64,000 bases of DNA from Kitasatospora acidiphila (GCF_006636205.1 NZ_VIGB01000003.1:3214501-3278500); one strand, 5' to 3'. Positions 36,496 to 46,525 are shown, counted from the first letter of the stretch. Notes: a model not told the origin generated them from the letters alone. A program made the numbers and translations.

Positions 36496-36546
36496 TCACT
36501 GCGGACCGGCGCGCCTGCTGCTAATAATCAGCGAAAGCGAGGACAC
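36496..36546 (-). CDS. Putative cimA leader peptide with tandem Ile codons
   Basis: A short frame from GTG 36546 encodes MSSLSLIISSRRAGPQ, ending in TGA at 36496. The two Ile codons are ATT ATT, a codon very seldom used in this high-GC sequence; tandem rare codons for the pathway end product are typical of attenuation leaders. No clear Shine-Dalgarno is seen. A start further up at GTG 36570 is possible, or the message may be leaderless. The frame is also read as the artificial tail of the frameshifted Uma2 gene upstream. Confidence 0.55.
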   Translation of the reverse strand: MSSLSLIISSRRAGPQ

Positions 36547-36613
36547 GCTTGCAGTCTTGCACAGGTTCACGGAGTGGGTCGGGACGTCTCGCGATGCGGG
36601 ACGGGTGTCGGTC

Positions 36614-37176
36614 TCAGAAGAGGTCGCCGGTGTCGAGCGCGAAGGAGAAGGGGCGGGGAGGTCGAGAGGGTCGCCGATCTTGACCGGGACGATGCTCAGG
36701 TACTCGCCGTCCTCGGGCTCACTGTGCAGAATCACCTGGTCTGCCTTGCGGTCGACCAGCAGGTAGAGCGGGATGCCGGCGGCGGCGTAACCGGTCCGCT
36801 TCTCTTCGCGGTCCTTGCGAAGACGGCTGGACGTGACCTCGAGGACCATCAGCACACCCTCGGGCCGCCACCAGGAATCCGCGCCGGAGAAAGCGCCACG
36901 CTTCGTGAAGGTTCCGTCCGGGATATAGCGCCCAGCGGGCACGATCAGGCCCTTGGTGGGCGCGAAGTCGACAGTCCCCTTCGGGCTGTTGCCGGCGACC
37001 TGGAATGCGATCCGTCCGATCGCGGTCTCGTGCTCGCCGTCCGGCGGTGGGGTCACGACGATCTTCCCCTCGATGAGCTCGGCCTTGAACCCCGGAGGGG
37101 TCTCCAACGCCAGGAAGGCATCGAGCAGTTCGCACTCACCGGGGAAATCGGCCACGTCATGCGTCAGCGCGCTCAT
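36614..37176 (-). CDS. Uma2-family (PD-(D/E)XK) protein, apparent single-base frameshift
   Basis: Uma2/DUF820 proteins are restriction-endonuclease-fold proteins of unknown target, multiplied in streptomycetes. This one has the acidic VLMVLEVTSS strand and downstream EEKRTGYAAAGIPLYLLVDR with the catalytic-type Glu and Lys. As given, the frame runs past its natural end to 36496. One extra G in the run at 36650-36653 (C on the coding strand) gives LPAPFSFALDTGDLF and TGA at 36614, the usual Uma2 ending, for a 187-aa protein. The 563-nt span is one short of a multiple of three. The start is ATG at 37176. Confidence 0.82.
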
Positions 37177-37233
37177 GCCCCCTCCTTCCAGTCCACACAG
37201 CTCAACGAGTGCGTCACTTCGAGGTTACCCATC

Positions 37234-37265
37234 CCCGGGCGCCCCGCTCTGGTGAGGCGCCCGGG
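37234..37265 (-). terminator. Hairpin downstream of ilvE
   Basis: CCCGGGCGCC (37234-37243) pairs perfectly with GGCGCCCGGG (37256-37265) around a 12-base loop, 12 bases past the ilvE stop. No T-run. Confidence 0.55.
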
Positions 37266-37277
37266 TGCGGTGCGTCG

Positions 37278-38396
37278 TCAGCCCTTGACGATCGGGTGGC
37301 GCCAGCCGTGGGTGTCCTCGACCGTGCCGGCCTGGATGCCGAGCAGGCGCTCGCGCAGGCGCATGGTGACCGGGCCGGGCTCGCCGGTGCCGACGGTCCA
37401 GTCCGCACGGGTGGACTTGACCGAGCCGACCGGGGTGATCGCGGCGGCGGTGCCGCAGGCGAAGACCTCGGTGAGGGTGCCGTCGGCGTTGCCCTGCTTC
37501 CACTCGTCGGTGGAGATCTTGCGCTCCTCGGTGGCGTAGCCGAGGTCGGCGGCGACGCTGAGCAGCGAGTCGCGGGTGATGCCGGGCAGCAGCGCGCCGG
37601 AGAGTGCCGGGGTGACGACCTTCGCGTTCTCCCCCTCGCCGAAGACGAAGTAGAGGTTCATGCCCCCCATCTCCTCGATCCACTTGTGCTCGGCCGCGTC
37701 CAGCCAGACCACCTGGTCGCAGCCCTGGGCCGTGGCCTGCGCGAAGGCGACCAGCGAGGCGGCGTAGTTGCCGGCGCACTTGGCCGCGCCGGTGCCGCCG
37801 GGCGCGGCGCGCACGTACTCCTCGGAGAGCCAGACCGAGACCGGCTTGACGCCGCCCGGGAAGTAGGCGCCGGCCGGGGAGGCGATCACGATGAAGATGT
37901 ACTCGTTGGCCGGGCGGACGCCCAGGCCGACCTCGGTGGCGAACATGAACGGACGCAGGTAGAGGCTCTGCTCCGGCTGGTTCGGCACCCAGCCGCGGTC
38001 CTGCTGGACCAGCAGCTCGACGGCCTCCACGAACGCCTCGGCCGGCAGCTCCGGCATCGCCAGCCGGCGGGCCGAGGCCTGGAAGCGGGCCGCGTTGGCC
38101 TCCGGACGGAAGGTGGCGATCGAGCCGTCGGGCTGGCGGTAGGCCTTGAGGCCCTCGAAGATCGCCTGCCCGTAGTGCAGGGTCATGTTCGCCGGGTCGA
38201 TCTCCATCGGCGCGTACGGGGTGAGCTGGGCGTCGTGCCAGCCGCGGCCCTCGGTCCAGCGGATGGTGACCATGTGGTCGGTGAAGATCCGGCCGAATCC
38301 GGGGTTCGCCAGCCGGGCCTCGCGCTCGGCCGCGGGCAGCGGGTGCGCGGAGGGCTTGAGCTCGAACGTGATGGGCGCCTGGGTGGGCGTGGTCAT
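37278..38396 (-). CDS. ilvE: Branched-chain amino acid aminotransferase
   Basis: IlvE is a PLP class IV transaminase that performs the last step of Val, Leu and Ile synthesis and the first step of their breakdown. The 372-aa protein contains [20 protein letters not shown], the [12 protein letters not shown] segment, the PLP-Lys region in [17 protein letters not shown] and [15 protein letters not shown] near the C-terminus. It lies downstream of leuB on the same strand. The 146-bp gap between them contains an imperfect hairpin (38460-38503). Confidence 0.96.
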   Translation of the reverse strand: MTTPTQAPITFELKPSAHPLPAAEREARLANPGFGRIFTDHMVTIRWTEGRGWHDAQLTPYAPMEIDPANMTLHYGQAIFEGLKAYRQPDGSIATFRPEANAARFQASARRLAMPELPAEAFVEAVELLVQQDRGWVPNQPEQSLYLRPFMFATEVGLGVRPANEYIFIVIASPAGAYFPGGVKPVSVWLSEEYVRAAPGGTGAAKCAGNYAASLVAFAQATAQGCDQVVWLDAAEHKWIEEMGGMNLYFVFGEGENAKVVTPALSGALLPGITRDSLLSVAADLGYATEERKISTDEWKQGNADGTLTEVFACGTAAAITPVGSVKSTRADWTVGTGEPGPVTMRLRERLLGIQAGTVEDTHGWRHPIVKG

Positions 38397-38459
38397 GGCT
38401 TCAGTCCTTCACCGTGGGGTTGGTCAGGGCCGAGCCGCCATCTGTGCGTGAACGCAGAA

Positions 38460-38503
38460 CGGCACGACCCACTGTTGATAGTCGCATCTCAGGGGCCGTG
38501 CCG
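38460..38503 (-). promoter_or_regulatory. Hairpin in the leuB-ilvE gap
   Basis: CGGCACGACCC (38460-38470) pairs with GGGCCGTGCCG (38493-38503) with one mismatch that is a G-U pair in the minus-strand RNA. It may end leuB transcription or regulate ilvE; no T-run follows. Confidence 0.4.
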
Positions 38504-38542
38504 AACAGCTGTCGGGGTTGTGAGTGCCTCTCAGCCGGCCCG

Positions 38543-39610
38543 TCAGCCGGATACTCGGGCCGCGAGCGCGTCGCCGACCTGCGAGGTGCTGCGGGCGTCC
38601 GGGCCGCGCTCGGCCAGGTCGGCGGCGACCGCCGCCTCGACCCGGGCGGCCTCGGCGGCGTAGCCGAGGTGCTCGAGGAGCATGGCGACCGACAGCACGG
38701 TGGCGGTCGGGTCGGCCTTGCCCTGGCCCGCGATGTCCGGGGCGGAACCGTGCACGGGCTCGAACATCGACGGGTAGGCGCCGGAGGGGTTGATGTTGCC
38801 GCTGGCCGCCAGGCCGATGCCACCGGTGACGGCGGCGGCCAGGTCGGTCAGGATGTCGCCGAACAGGTTGTCGGTGACGATCACGTCGAACCGCTCGGGC
38901 TGGGTGACGAAGAAGATCGTCGCGGCGTCGACGTGCAGGTAGTCGGTGCTGACCTCGGGGTACTCCGCGGCGACCTGCTGGAAGATCCGGGCCCACAGGT
39001 GGCCCGCGTGCACCAGCACGTTGTTCTTGTGCACCAGGGTCAGCTTCTTGCGCGGCCGGGCGGCGGCGCGGCGGAACGCGTCCCGGACGACCCGCTCGAT
39101 GCCGAACGCGGTGTTGAGGCTGACCTCGGTGGCCACCTCCTGCGCGGTCCCGGTGCGCAGCGAGCCGCCGTTGCCCACGTACGGGCCCTCGGTGCCCTCG
39201 CGGACCACCACGAAGTCGATTTCAGGTCGTGTCGGAGACGCGCTGTCGGGCTGGTGTCCCGCCAGCGGGGACTTCGCCCCCGGCAGCAGCTTGCCCGGCC
39301 GCAGGTTGACGTAGTGGTCGAAGGCGAACCGCAGCTTCAGTAGCAGCCCGCGCTCCAGCACCCCGGACGGCACCGACGGGTCCCCGATCGCCCCGAGCAG
39401 GATCGCGTCGTGCTCCTTGAGCGACGCGAGCGTCTCGTCCGACAGGGTCTCCCCCGTCGCGTGGTAGCGCCGGGCCCCGAGGTCGTACTCGGCGGTCTCC
39501 AGCTTGACGTCGGAGGGAAGGACGGCGGTCAGCACCTTGAGACCTTCGGCCACCACCTCCTGGCCGATGCCGTCACCGGGGATCACTGCGAGACGAAGGG
39601 TGCGAGACAT
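38543..39610 (-). CDS. leuB: 3-isopropylmalate dehydrogenase
   Basis: LeuB oxidatively decarboxylates 3-isopropylmalate, the third leucine-specific step after LeuCD. The 355-aa protein opens [19 protein letters not shown]. It has [27 protein letters not shown] and the metal/NAD region [16 protein letters not shown] with [19 protein letters not shown] at 39610 matches the family start, though its Shine-Dalgarno (AGGAG, 13 bases away) is distant; ATG 39646 would add 12 residues. Confidence 0.95.
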   Translation of the reverse strand: MSRTLRLAVIPGDGIGQEVVAEGLKVLTAVLPSDVKLETAEYDLGARRYHATGETLSDETLASLKEHDAILLGAIGDPSVPSGVLERGLLLKLRFAFDHYVNLRPGKLLPGAKSPLAGHQPDSASPTRPEIDFVVVREGTEGPYVGNGGSLRTGTAQEVATEVSLNTAFGIERVVRDAFRRAAARPRKKLTLVHKNNVLVHAGHLWARIFQQVAAEYPEVSTDYLHVDAATIFFVTQPERFDVIVTDNLFGDILTDLAAAVTGGIGLAASGNINPSGAYPSMFEPVHGSAPDIAGQGKADPTATVLSVAMLLEHLGYAAEAARVEAAVAADLAERGPDARSTSQVGDALAARVSG

Positions 39611-39646
39611 GATGGAGACGGTACTCCTGGTCTCGGGGGGTGACAT

Positions 39647-40216
39647 CTAGTGTCCATTATTCGGACTCGAGGTCAGTGTCAGATCGATGGCTGCCGGGAA
39701 CGGGCGGGTGGTTCTCACCTCGTCGTACTGGACGGCCTCGGCGCCGTACCGCCCGGTGGCGGAGTCGAGTTCGTAACACCGGACCACCGCGCGAGTGCCC
39801 TCACGCTCCACCCACCACAGGTGGGGGACACCGGCAGCGGCGTAGTCCGCCGGGGTGGCTCGCCGCACCTCGGCGGGCCAGGTGGATGGCATCACCTCGA
39901 TGGCGAGCAGCACCCGAGACGGATTCAGTCCACCCCGTCGCGTGACGGTCAGATCCGGCGTCAGGCGGGCTGCCCCATGGCGAATCTCCTCCGACGTGCT
40001 CGACACCTCCCACCCCTGTGGAGCCAGCGCCCGCAGTCCGTGGTCCAACTGGCTGCGAGTCAGCTCCTGGAAGACAGTGCTCGGGCTGCGGAAATACAGC
40101 CGGCCGTCGAGCAGCTCGGTGTGCGGCGGCAGATCCTCCAGGCGGTCCAGATCCGCTGCCCGCCAGCCCCCGGCGGGTGTCCGAGCCCACTCGGGCAATG
40201 GATCGATTGCTCCCAT
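39647..40216 (-). CDS. Uma2-family protein lacking the catalytic lysine
   Basis: The 189-aa protein has the Uma2 layout: PPHTELLDGRLYF, ARLTPDLTVTRRGG, the acidic strand LLAIEVMPST and ADYAAAGVPHLWWVERE. In active-type members a Glu-Lys pair precedes the YAxAG helix. Here that stretch reads RRATPADYAAAG, with Thr at the Lys position, so the nuclease site may be inactive. It lies 36 bases upstream of the leuB ATG on the same strand. It is the second Uma2 gene in 4 kb, but the two proteins are quite divergent. Confidence 0.82.
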   Translation of the reverse strand: MGAIDPLPEWARTPAGGWRAADLDRLEDLPPHTELLDGRLYFRSPSTVFQELTRSQLDHGLRALAPQGWEVSSTSEEIRHGAARLTPDLTVTRRGGLNPSRVLLAIEVMPSTWPAEVRRATPADYAAAGVPHLWWVEREGTRAVVRCYELDSATGRYGAEAVQYDEVRTTRPFPAAIDLTLTSSPNNGH

Positions 40217-40354
40217 GCGAGGGATTCTGGCGGCGCCCTCCCAGGCTGCCCGGCGGCTTCGAGCCCGGATTCACCCGAACGTGTCCAGGTCGCCGTGGAC
40301 GCTGTCCGCCAGGTGGGCCCGGTGGCGCCGCCGGGCCCGCACGACCTACTGACC

Positions 40355-40537
40355 TCAGTGCCCGGTGGAGCCGCCGTTGTCGCGGCGGTCCAGGGAGCGC
40401 TGCAGGGCGGCTGCGCAGGCGGCGCTGGTGTCGGGGGTGGCGAGGGCGAGGCCGCGCCGGCGGCGGCGGGCTGCCGCGGTGGTGCCGGCCGCGGCCGGGG
40501 CGTTGTCGCGGGCGTGCAGGTTGGTGGTGAGGGGCAT
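40355..40537 (-). CDS. Small Arg/Ala-rich protein (60 aa)
   Basis: The frame starts at ATG 40537 with AGGAG six bases upstream, an excellent Shine-Dalgarno that supports translation. The 60-residue product begins MPLTTNLHARDNAPAAAGTT, contains the basic run ARRRRRGLAL and ends in an Asp/Arg/Gly-rich tail. It has no membrane segment or known motif. Comparable Arg/Ala-rich peptides occur elsewhere here (52962-53141). Function unknown. Confidence 0.55.
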   Translation of the reverse strand: MPLTTNLHARDNAPAAAGTTAAARRRRRGLALATPDTSAACAAALQRSLDRRDNGGSTGH

Positions 40538-40861
40538 ACCGGGCTCCTGGGTTCGCGGACGCCGCAGCGGCGTCGGAGGAGGGAAGAGGAGGGGTGGTAC
40601 GCCTGGCGGGGATCGCCCGCCGCACTGCGTACGTGCACACACGGCCCGCGGCTCGCCGGACGAACGGTGGGTCCGGGAGCGGGTACGCCGGGTGCCATTT
40701 CACGGTACGCCCGCGCCCGGCGGCTGTCTCTACATTTAGTTGGATTTCCTAGTATCTGAGACGGCGGCGCTCCGGACCGCCGGCCGCCAACGGGCTCAAC
40801 TCCCCAAAGGACAAGGCCCGGACCGCGCAGCGCGGTCCGGGCCCCGGGGGCTGAGAAGGCG
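40538..40861. other. 324-bp gap between serA and the small Arg-rich gene
   Basis: It holds the serA terminator (40815-40843) and an A+T-rich patch at 40730-40765 (ACATTTAGTTGGATTTCC region) that may be the promoter of the leftward small gene. No gene is seen; the Arg/Ala/Pro-rich frames across it lack ribosome-binding sites. Confidence 0.4.
40815..40843 (-). terminator. serA terminator
   Basis: GGCCCGGACCGCG (40815-40827) pairs perfectly with CGCGGTCCGGGCC (40831-40843) around a 3-base loop, 19 bases past the serA stop. The minus-strand 3' side has TTGTCCTTTGG. Confidence 0.75.
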
Positions 40862-42463
40862 TCAGCCGAGATCCACCGAACGGGCGAACTTGGCGCCGAT
40901 CTCGGCCGCGATCTCGGCGAGCACCTCCTGCGGGATCTGGGTGTCGACGGTGATCGAGGCCAGCACGTCATTGGTGGTGCCGTCGCGGGAGACCTGCATG
41001 CCGGCGATGTTGATGCCGGCGTCGCCGAGGATCCGGCCCAGGGTGCCGACCACGCCGGGGCGGTCGTCGTACTTGAAGAACGCCATGTGGTCGGTGAGCG
41101 CGATGTCGACCTCGAAGGCGTCCACGCCGACGATCTTCTGCTGCAGCTTGGGGCCGGAGAGGGTGCCGGAGATGGCGATCTCGGAGCCGTTGGCCAGGGT
41201 GCCGCGCACGGTGATCACGTTGCGGTGCTCGGCGCTCTCGCTGCTGGTGGTCAGCCGCACCTCGACGCCTCGCTCCTGGGCGAACAGCGGGGCGTTGACG
41301 TAGGACACGGTCTCCGCCACCACGTCCTCGAACACGCCCTTGAGCGCCGAGAGTTCGAGCACCTTGACGTCGTGCTGGGTGATCTCGCCGCGCACCTCGA
41401 CGTCGAGCCGCACCGCCACCTCGCCGGCCAGCGCGGTGAAGATCCGGCCGAGCCGCTCGGCCAGCGGCAGCCCGGGCCGGACGTCCTCGGCGATCACGCC
41501 GCCCTGCACGTTGACCGCGTCCGGAACCAGCTCGCCGGCCAGCGCCAGGCGGACCGACCTGGCGACCGAGATGCCGGCCTTCTCCTGCGCCTCGTCGGTG
41601 GAGGCGCCCAGGTGCGGGGTGGCCACCACGTTGTCGAAGGTGAAGAGCGGGGAGTCGGTGCACGGCTCCTTGGCGTAGACGTCCAGGCCGGCGCCGGCCA
41701 CCCGGCCCTCCTTGAGGGCGCTGAGCAGGGCCGCCTCGTCGATGATGCCGCCGCGGGCCGCGTTGACGATCCGCACCGTCGGCTTGACCTTGTGCAGCGC
41801 CTCGTCGCCGATCAGGCCGATCGTCTCGGGGGTCTTGGGCAGGTGCACGGTGATGAAGTCGGCGACCTCCAGCAGCTCGTCGAGCGAGAGCAGCTTGACG
41901 CCCATCTGGGCGGCGCGGGCGGCCTGGATGTAAGGGTCGTAGGCGACGATCTTCATGCCGAAGGCCGACATCCGCTGGGCCACCAGCACGCCGATCCGGC
42001 CCAGGCCCACCACGCCGAGGGTCTTCTCGGCCAGCTCGACACCGGTGTACTTGTTGCGCTTCCACTCGCCGGCCTTGAGTGCGGAGTTCGCGGGCGCGAT
42101 GTTGCGGGCCACCGAGATCAGCAGGCCGCAGGCGAGTTCGGCGGCCGTGACGATGTTGGATGTGGGCGCGTTGACGACCATCACGCCGGCCTTGGTGGCG
42201 GCGGAGACGTCCACGTTGTCCAGGCCGACGCCGGCCCGGGCGACCACCTTGAGCTTCTTGGCGGCGGCCAGCGCCTCGGCGTCGATCCGGGTGGCGGAGC
42301 GGATCAGGATGGCATCGACGTCCGCGATGGCGGTCAGCAGCTCGGTGCGGTCGGCTCCGTCGCAATGCCGGATCTCGAAGTCCGGGCCCAGGGCGTCTAC
42401 GGTCGCCGGCGACAGCTCTTCGGCGATCAGCACCACGGCGTTCTTGGAAGTGACAGTGCTCAC
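40862..42463 (-). CDS. serA: D-3-phosphoglycerate dehydrogenase
   Basis: SerA makes 3-phosphohydroxypyruvate, the first step of serine synthesis. The 533-aa protein is the long form. The N-terminal catalytic domain has VARAGVGLDNVDV, the NAD-binding GLGRIGVLVAQRM and the AARGGIIDEAALL and ATPHLGASTDEAQ active-site segments. An intervening ASB domain and a C-terminal ACT domain (FFKYDDRPGVVGTLG) follow, which in actinobacteria mediates serine feedback. GTG at 42463 has AAGGA nine bases upstream. It lies downstream of ilvC on the same strand, separated by a 286-bp gap with a hairpin. Confidence 0.97.
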   Translation of the reverse strand: MSTVTSKNAVVLIAEELSPATVDALGPDFEIRHCDGADRTELLTAIADVDAILIRSATRIDAEALAAAKKLKVVARAGVGLDNVDVSAATKAGVMVVNAPTSNIVTAAELACGLLISVARNIAPANSALKAGEWKRNKYTGVELAEKTLGVVGLGRIGVLVAQRMSAFGMKIVAYDPYIQAARAAQMGVKLLSLDELLEVADFITVHLPKTPETIGLIGDEALHKVKPTVRIVNAARGGIIDEAALLSALKEGRVAGAGLDVYAKEPCTDSPLFTFDNVVATPHLGASTDEAQEKAGISVARSVRLALAGELVPDAVNVQGGVIAEDVRPGLPLAERLGRIFTALAGEVAVRLDVEVRGEITQHDVKVLELSALKGVFEDVVAETVSYVNAPLFAQERGVEVRLTTSSESAEHRNVITVRGTLANGSEIAISGTLSGPKLQQKIVGVDAFEVDIALTDHMAFFKYDDRPGVVGTLGRILGDAGINIAGMQVSRDGTTNDVLASITVDTQIPQEVLAEIAAEIGAKFARSVDLG

Positions 42464-42697
42464 GACAGTTCGTCCTTACTGTCCGGTTCTCCCCGCCGCG
42501 GGCATCGGCCGGCGCAGACACGTGGGAGGCGTGACCGGCTCGTTGCGGTCCGGCGGACATGGGGGTTTGGTGGCATGCCGCGTGGATAGACGCACGACGC
42601 TGTGGGCCTGACGCGCACTCGGAAGTGTATCGACGGACCGGGGGTTTCCTGCTCCCGTGCGGCGAAATCACCCGCACGGGACCAGACGGCTTGTACA

Positions 42698-42730
42698 GGG
42701 GGGACGGGACCGCCCGGACGGTCCCGTCCC
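42698..42730 (-). terminator. Terminator of the ilvBNC operon
   Basis: GGGGACGGGACCG (around 42698-42711) pairs with CGGTCCCGTCCCC (42718-42730) 19 bases past the ilvC stop. No T-run on the 3' side. Confidence 0.65.
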
Positions 42731-42749
42731 CATGCTGCCGGCTGCCGGA

Positions 42750-43784
<1,035 letters not shown>

Positions 43785-43823
43785 TCACCGTACGCGTGGG
43801 TTAAGGGGTTTCAGGGGGTGTCG

Positions 43824-43855
43824 CGCGCAGCGTGTCCTTCGCGCAGCGTGTCCTT
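43824..43855. repeat. 16-bp tandem direct repeat in the ilvN-ilvC gap
   Basis: CGCGCAGCGTGTCCTT occurs twice head to tail (43824-43839 and 43840-43855) in the 144-bp intergenic region. Function unknown; could be slippage or an RNA element. Confidence 0.75.
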
Positions 43856-43889
43856 GGAAGGGTGGGGGCGGGCGACAGGAGGGAGCGGT

Positions 43890-44414
43890 TTACGCGCTGC
43901 GGTCCAGGGCGCGCAGCGACCGGTCGGTGATCGAACGGGCACCGCGCCCGATCGCCACCAGGCCGGACTGCACCAGCTCCTTGATGCCGAAGGGCTCCAG
44001 CATCCGCAGCATCGCCTCCAACTTGTCGGAGCTGCCGGTCGCTTCGATGGTCACGGCGTCCGGCGACACGTCCACGGTCTTGGCGCGGAAGAGCTGCACG
44101 ATCTCGACGACCTGGGACCGGGTCTCGTTGTCCGCCCGGACCTTGACCAGGACCAGTTCCCGCTGGATCGCAGCGGACTGGTCGAGCTCGACGATCTTTA
44201 TCACGTTGACCAGCTTGTTGAGCTGCTTGGTGACCTGCTCCAGGGGCAGGTCCTCGACGTTGACCACGATGGTCATCCGGGAGACGTCCGGATGCTCGGT
44301 CGCGCCGACGGCGAGGGAGTCGATGTTGAAGCCCCGACGGGAGAACAGCGCGGCCACCCGGGCCAGCGCGCCGGGCTTGTTCTCGACCAGGACGGAGAGG
44401 GTGTGCTTGGACAT
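43890..44414 (-). CDS. ilvN: Acetolactate synthase small (regulatory) subunit
   Basis: IlvN activates the catalytic subunit and confers valine feedback. The 174-aa protein begins MSKHTLSVLVENKPGALARV with the ACT-domain effector loop, followed by SLAVGATEHPDVSRMTIVV and a C-terminal IlvN domain (ELVLVKVRADNETRSQV, LRMLEPFGIKELVQSG). ATG at 44414 follows the ilvB stop by 31 bases. Confidence 0.97.
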   Translation of the reverse strand: MSKHTLSVLVENKPGALARVAALFSRRGFNIDSLAVGATEHPDVSRMTIVVNVEDLPLEQVTKQLNKLVNVIKIVELDQSAAIQRELVLVKVRADNETRSQVVEIVQLFRAKTVDVSPDAVTIEATGSSDKLEAMLRMLEPFGIKELVQSGLVAIGRGARSITDRSLRALDRSA

Positions 44415-44445
44415 GGCTTCTGGGTTCCCTTGGTCCGTTGGGGCG

Positions 44446-46233
44446 TCAGTCGAGGTCGTCGCCGAAGTCGGGGCGCACCCCGCGGGCGAACAGGATCTCG
44501 TCGTTGCTGGTGCCGGCGGCGACCATCGGCCAGACCATCGCGTCCTGGTGGACGATGAAGTCGATCACCACCGGGCGGTCGTTGATCTCCATCGCCTGCT
44601 TGATCACCGCGTCCAGCTCCTCGGGGCGCTCGCAGCGCAGGCCCACGCAGCCCATCGCCTCGGAGAGCAGCACGAAGTCGGGGATCCGGGTGCCCTGCGG
44701 CGGCGGGGCGACGCCGTCGTGGTCGGGGCCGGCGTGCAGCACGGTGTTGGAGTACCGCTGGTTGTAGAAGAGGGTCTGCCACTGGCGGACCATGCCCAGC
44801 GAGCCGTTGTTGATGACCGCGACCTTGATCGGGATGTTGTTGAGGGCGCAGGTGACCAGCTCCTGGTTGGTCATCTGGAAGCAGCCGTCGCCGTCGATCG
44901 CCCAGACCTCGGTGTCCGGCCGGCCCGCCTTGGCGCCCATCGCGGCCGGCACCGCGTAGCCCATGGTCCCGGCGCCGCCCGAGTTCAGCCAGGTGGCCGG
45001 CTTCTCGTAGCTGATGAACTGCGAAGCCCACATCTGGTGCTGGCCCACGCCGGCCGCGTAGATGGCGTCCGAGCCGACCAGCTGCCCGATCCGCTCGATC
45101 ACCTGCTGCGGCGACAACTCCCCTGCGGGGGCCGGGTCGTAGCCCAGCGGGTAGGTCTTCTTCCACTCGTTGAGCTTGGCCCACCAGTCGCCGTAGTCGC
45201 CCTGGTGGCCGGCCTCGTGCTCGGCCTGGACGGCGACGATCAGGTCGGCCAGCACCTCGCGGGCGTCGCCGACGATCGGCACGTCGGCCGGGCGGTTCTT
45301 GCCGATCTCGGCCGGGTCGATGTCCGCGTGCACCACCTTGGCGCCCGGTGCGAAGGAGTCCAGCCGGCCGGTGACCCGGTCGTCGAAGCGGGCGCCGAGG
45401 GTGAACAGCAGGTCGGACTTCTGCAGCGCGGTGACCGCCGGGACGCTGCCGTGCATGCCGGGCATGCCCAGGTGCTGCGGGTGGCTGTCCGGGAACGCGC
45501 CCAGCGCCATCAGGGTGGTGACCACCGGTGCGCCGGTCAGCTCGGCCAGGATCCGCAGCTCCGCGGTGGCCTGCGCCTTGAGCACGCCGCCGCCCACGTA
45601 GAGGACCGGGCGCTTGGCGTTGACCAGCAGCCGGGCGGCCTCCCGGATCTGCTTGGCGTGCGGCTTGGTGACCGGGCGGTAGCCGGGCAGCGCCATCTCG
45701 ACCGGCCAGCGGAAGGTGGTGGTGGCCTGCAGCGCGTCCTTGGCGATGTCGACCAGCACCGGGCCGGGGCGGCCGGTGGCGGCGATGTGGAAGGCCTCCG
45801 CGATCACCTGCGGGATCTCGGCCGGGTCGGTGACCAGGAAGTTGTGCTTGGTGATCGGCATGGTGATGCCGCAGATGTCGGCCTCCTGGAAGGCGTCGGT
45901 GCCGATCGACGCCGAGGAGACCTGGCCGGTGATCGCCACGATCGGCACCGAGTCCATGTAGGCGTCGGCGATCGGGGTGACCAGGTTGGTGGCGCCCGGG
46001 CCCGAGGTGGCCATGCAGACGCCGACCTTGCCGGTGGCCTGTGCGTAGCCGGTGGCCGCGTGGCCGGCGCCCTGCTCGTGGCGGACCAGGATGTGGCGGA
46101 CCTTCGCCGAGTCCATCAGCGGGTCGTAGGCCGGCAGGATGGCACCGCCCGGAATGCCGAAGATGGTGTCCGCGCCCACGGCTTCGAGGGAACGGATGAG
46201 CGACTGCGCGCCGGTCATCGTCTCGACGACCAC
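44446..46233 (-). CDS. ilvB: Acetolactate synthase large (catalytic) subunit; N-terminus probably frameshifted
   Basis: IlvB condenses two pyruvates, or pyruvate and 2-ketobutyrate, with ThDP, Mg and FAD. The intact frame from GTG 46233 gives 595 aa with the PYR-domain [16 protein letters not shown] and catalytic Glu in [15 protein letters not shown], and the ThDP motif [20 protein letters not shown]. Streptomycete IlvB usually starts MTEx about 20 residues earlier. Here ATG 46298 (GGAAG eight bases upstream) reads [19 protein letters not shown] but hits a stop unless one base is added in the GGGGG run at 46233-46237 of the plus strand. The restored protein would be 617 aa. The leader peptide and attenuator lie upstream. 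Confidence 0.95.
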   Translation of the reverse strand: MVVETMTGAQSLIRSLEAVGADTIFGIPGGAILPAYDPLMDSAKVRHILVRHEQGAGHAATGYAQATGKVGVCMATSGPGATNLVTPIADAYMDSVPIVAITGQVSSASIGTDAFQEADICGITMPITKHNFLVTDPAEIPQVIAEAFHIAATGRPGPVLVDIAKDALQATTTFRWPVEMALPGYRPVTKPHAKQIREAARLLVNAKRPVLYVGGGVLKAQATAELRILAELTGAPVVTTLMALGAFPDSHPQHLGMPGMHGSVPAVTALQKSDLLFTLGARFDDRVTGRLDSFAPGAKVVHADIDPAEIGKNRPADVPIVGDAREVLADLIVAVQAEHEAGHQGDYGDWWAKLNEWKKTYPLGYDPAPAGELSPQQVIERIGQLVGSDAIYAAGVGQHQMWASQFISYEKPATWLNSGGAGTMGYAVPAAMGAKAGRPDTEVWAIDGDGCFQMTNQELVTCALNNIPIKVAVINNGSLGMVRQWQTLFYNQRYSNTVLHAGPDHDGVAPPPQGTRIPDFVLLSEAMGCVGLRCERPEELDAVIKQAMEINDRPVVIDFIVHQDAMVWPMVAAGTSNDEILFARGVRPDFGDDLD

Positions 46234-46405
46234 GGGGGTGCCTTGGGAGGGGCGGCCGGGTGGTCCCCGCGGCGGGGGGATGCCGTGTGCTCGGTCATCT
46301 GCCTGTCTTCCTTCGCCGGTTCGGCTGTCCGCTTCATCCCATTTTCGGATGGAATGAGCGGAAGGGGCAACGGTGTTTCACGCGGTGTTCATCGGTGCGA
46401 CAGCA

Positions 46406-46441
46406 ACAAAAAACCCCTCGTGCCCAAGGGCATGCGAGGGG
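46406..46441 (-). terminator. Attenuator terminator of the ilvBNC operon
   Basis: On the minus strand CCCCTCG (46441-46435) pairs with CGAGGGG (46420-46414), with inner GCCC/GGGC pairs, followed by TTTTTTG. It lies 42 bases past the leader peptide stop and about 110 bases before the probable ilvB start. Confidence 0.85.
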
Positions 46442-46483
46442 TGGCGCGTCGGTCTGTGTCGAGTGGGGCGATCTGTGGCCCGC

Positions 46484-46525
46484 TCAGCCGACGCGCCCGC
46501 CAAGTACGAGAATTCGGGTGCGCAT
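46484..46525 (-). CDS. ilvB leader peptide MRTRILVLGGRVG
   Basis: Thirteen residues from ATG 46525 to TGA 46484, with AGGAAGG eight bases upstream. The run Ile-Leu-Val-Leu uses ATT CTC GTA CTT, three of which are rare codons here, so ribosome stalling would report Ile/Leu/Val charging. I recall near-identical leaders (MRTRILVLGxRVG) upstream of ilvB in other streptomycetes. The last codons (GGCGCGTCGG) are complementary to CCGACGCGCC just before the terminator, giving an alternative RNA fold. Confidence 0.88.
   Translation of the reverse strand: MRTRILVLGGRVG

Noticed and set aside
36496..37176. Taking the 226-codon frame as one long Uma2 protein
   Set aside because: Its last 39 residues are Ser/Thr-rich and unlike the family, whereas one added C gives the normal Uma2 ending. 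The extra tail also runs through the cimA leader peptide.
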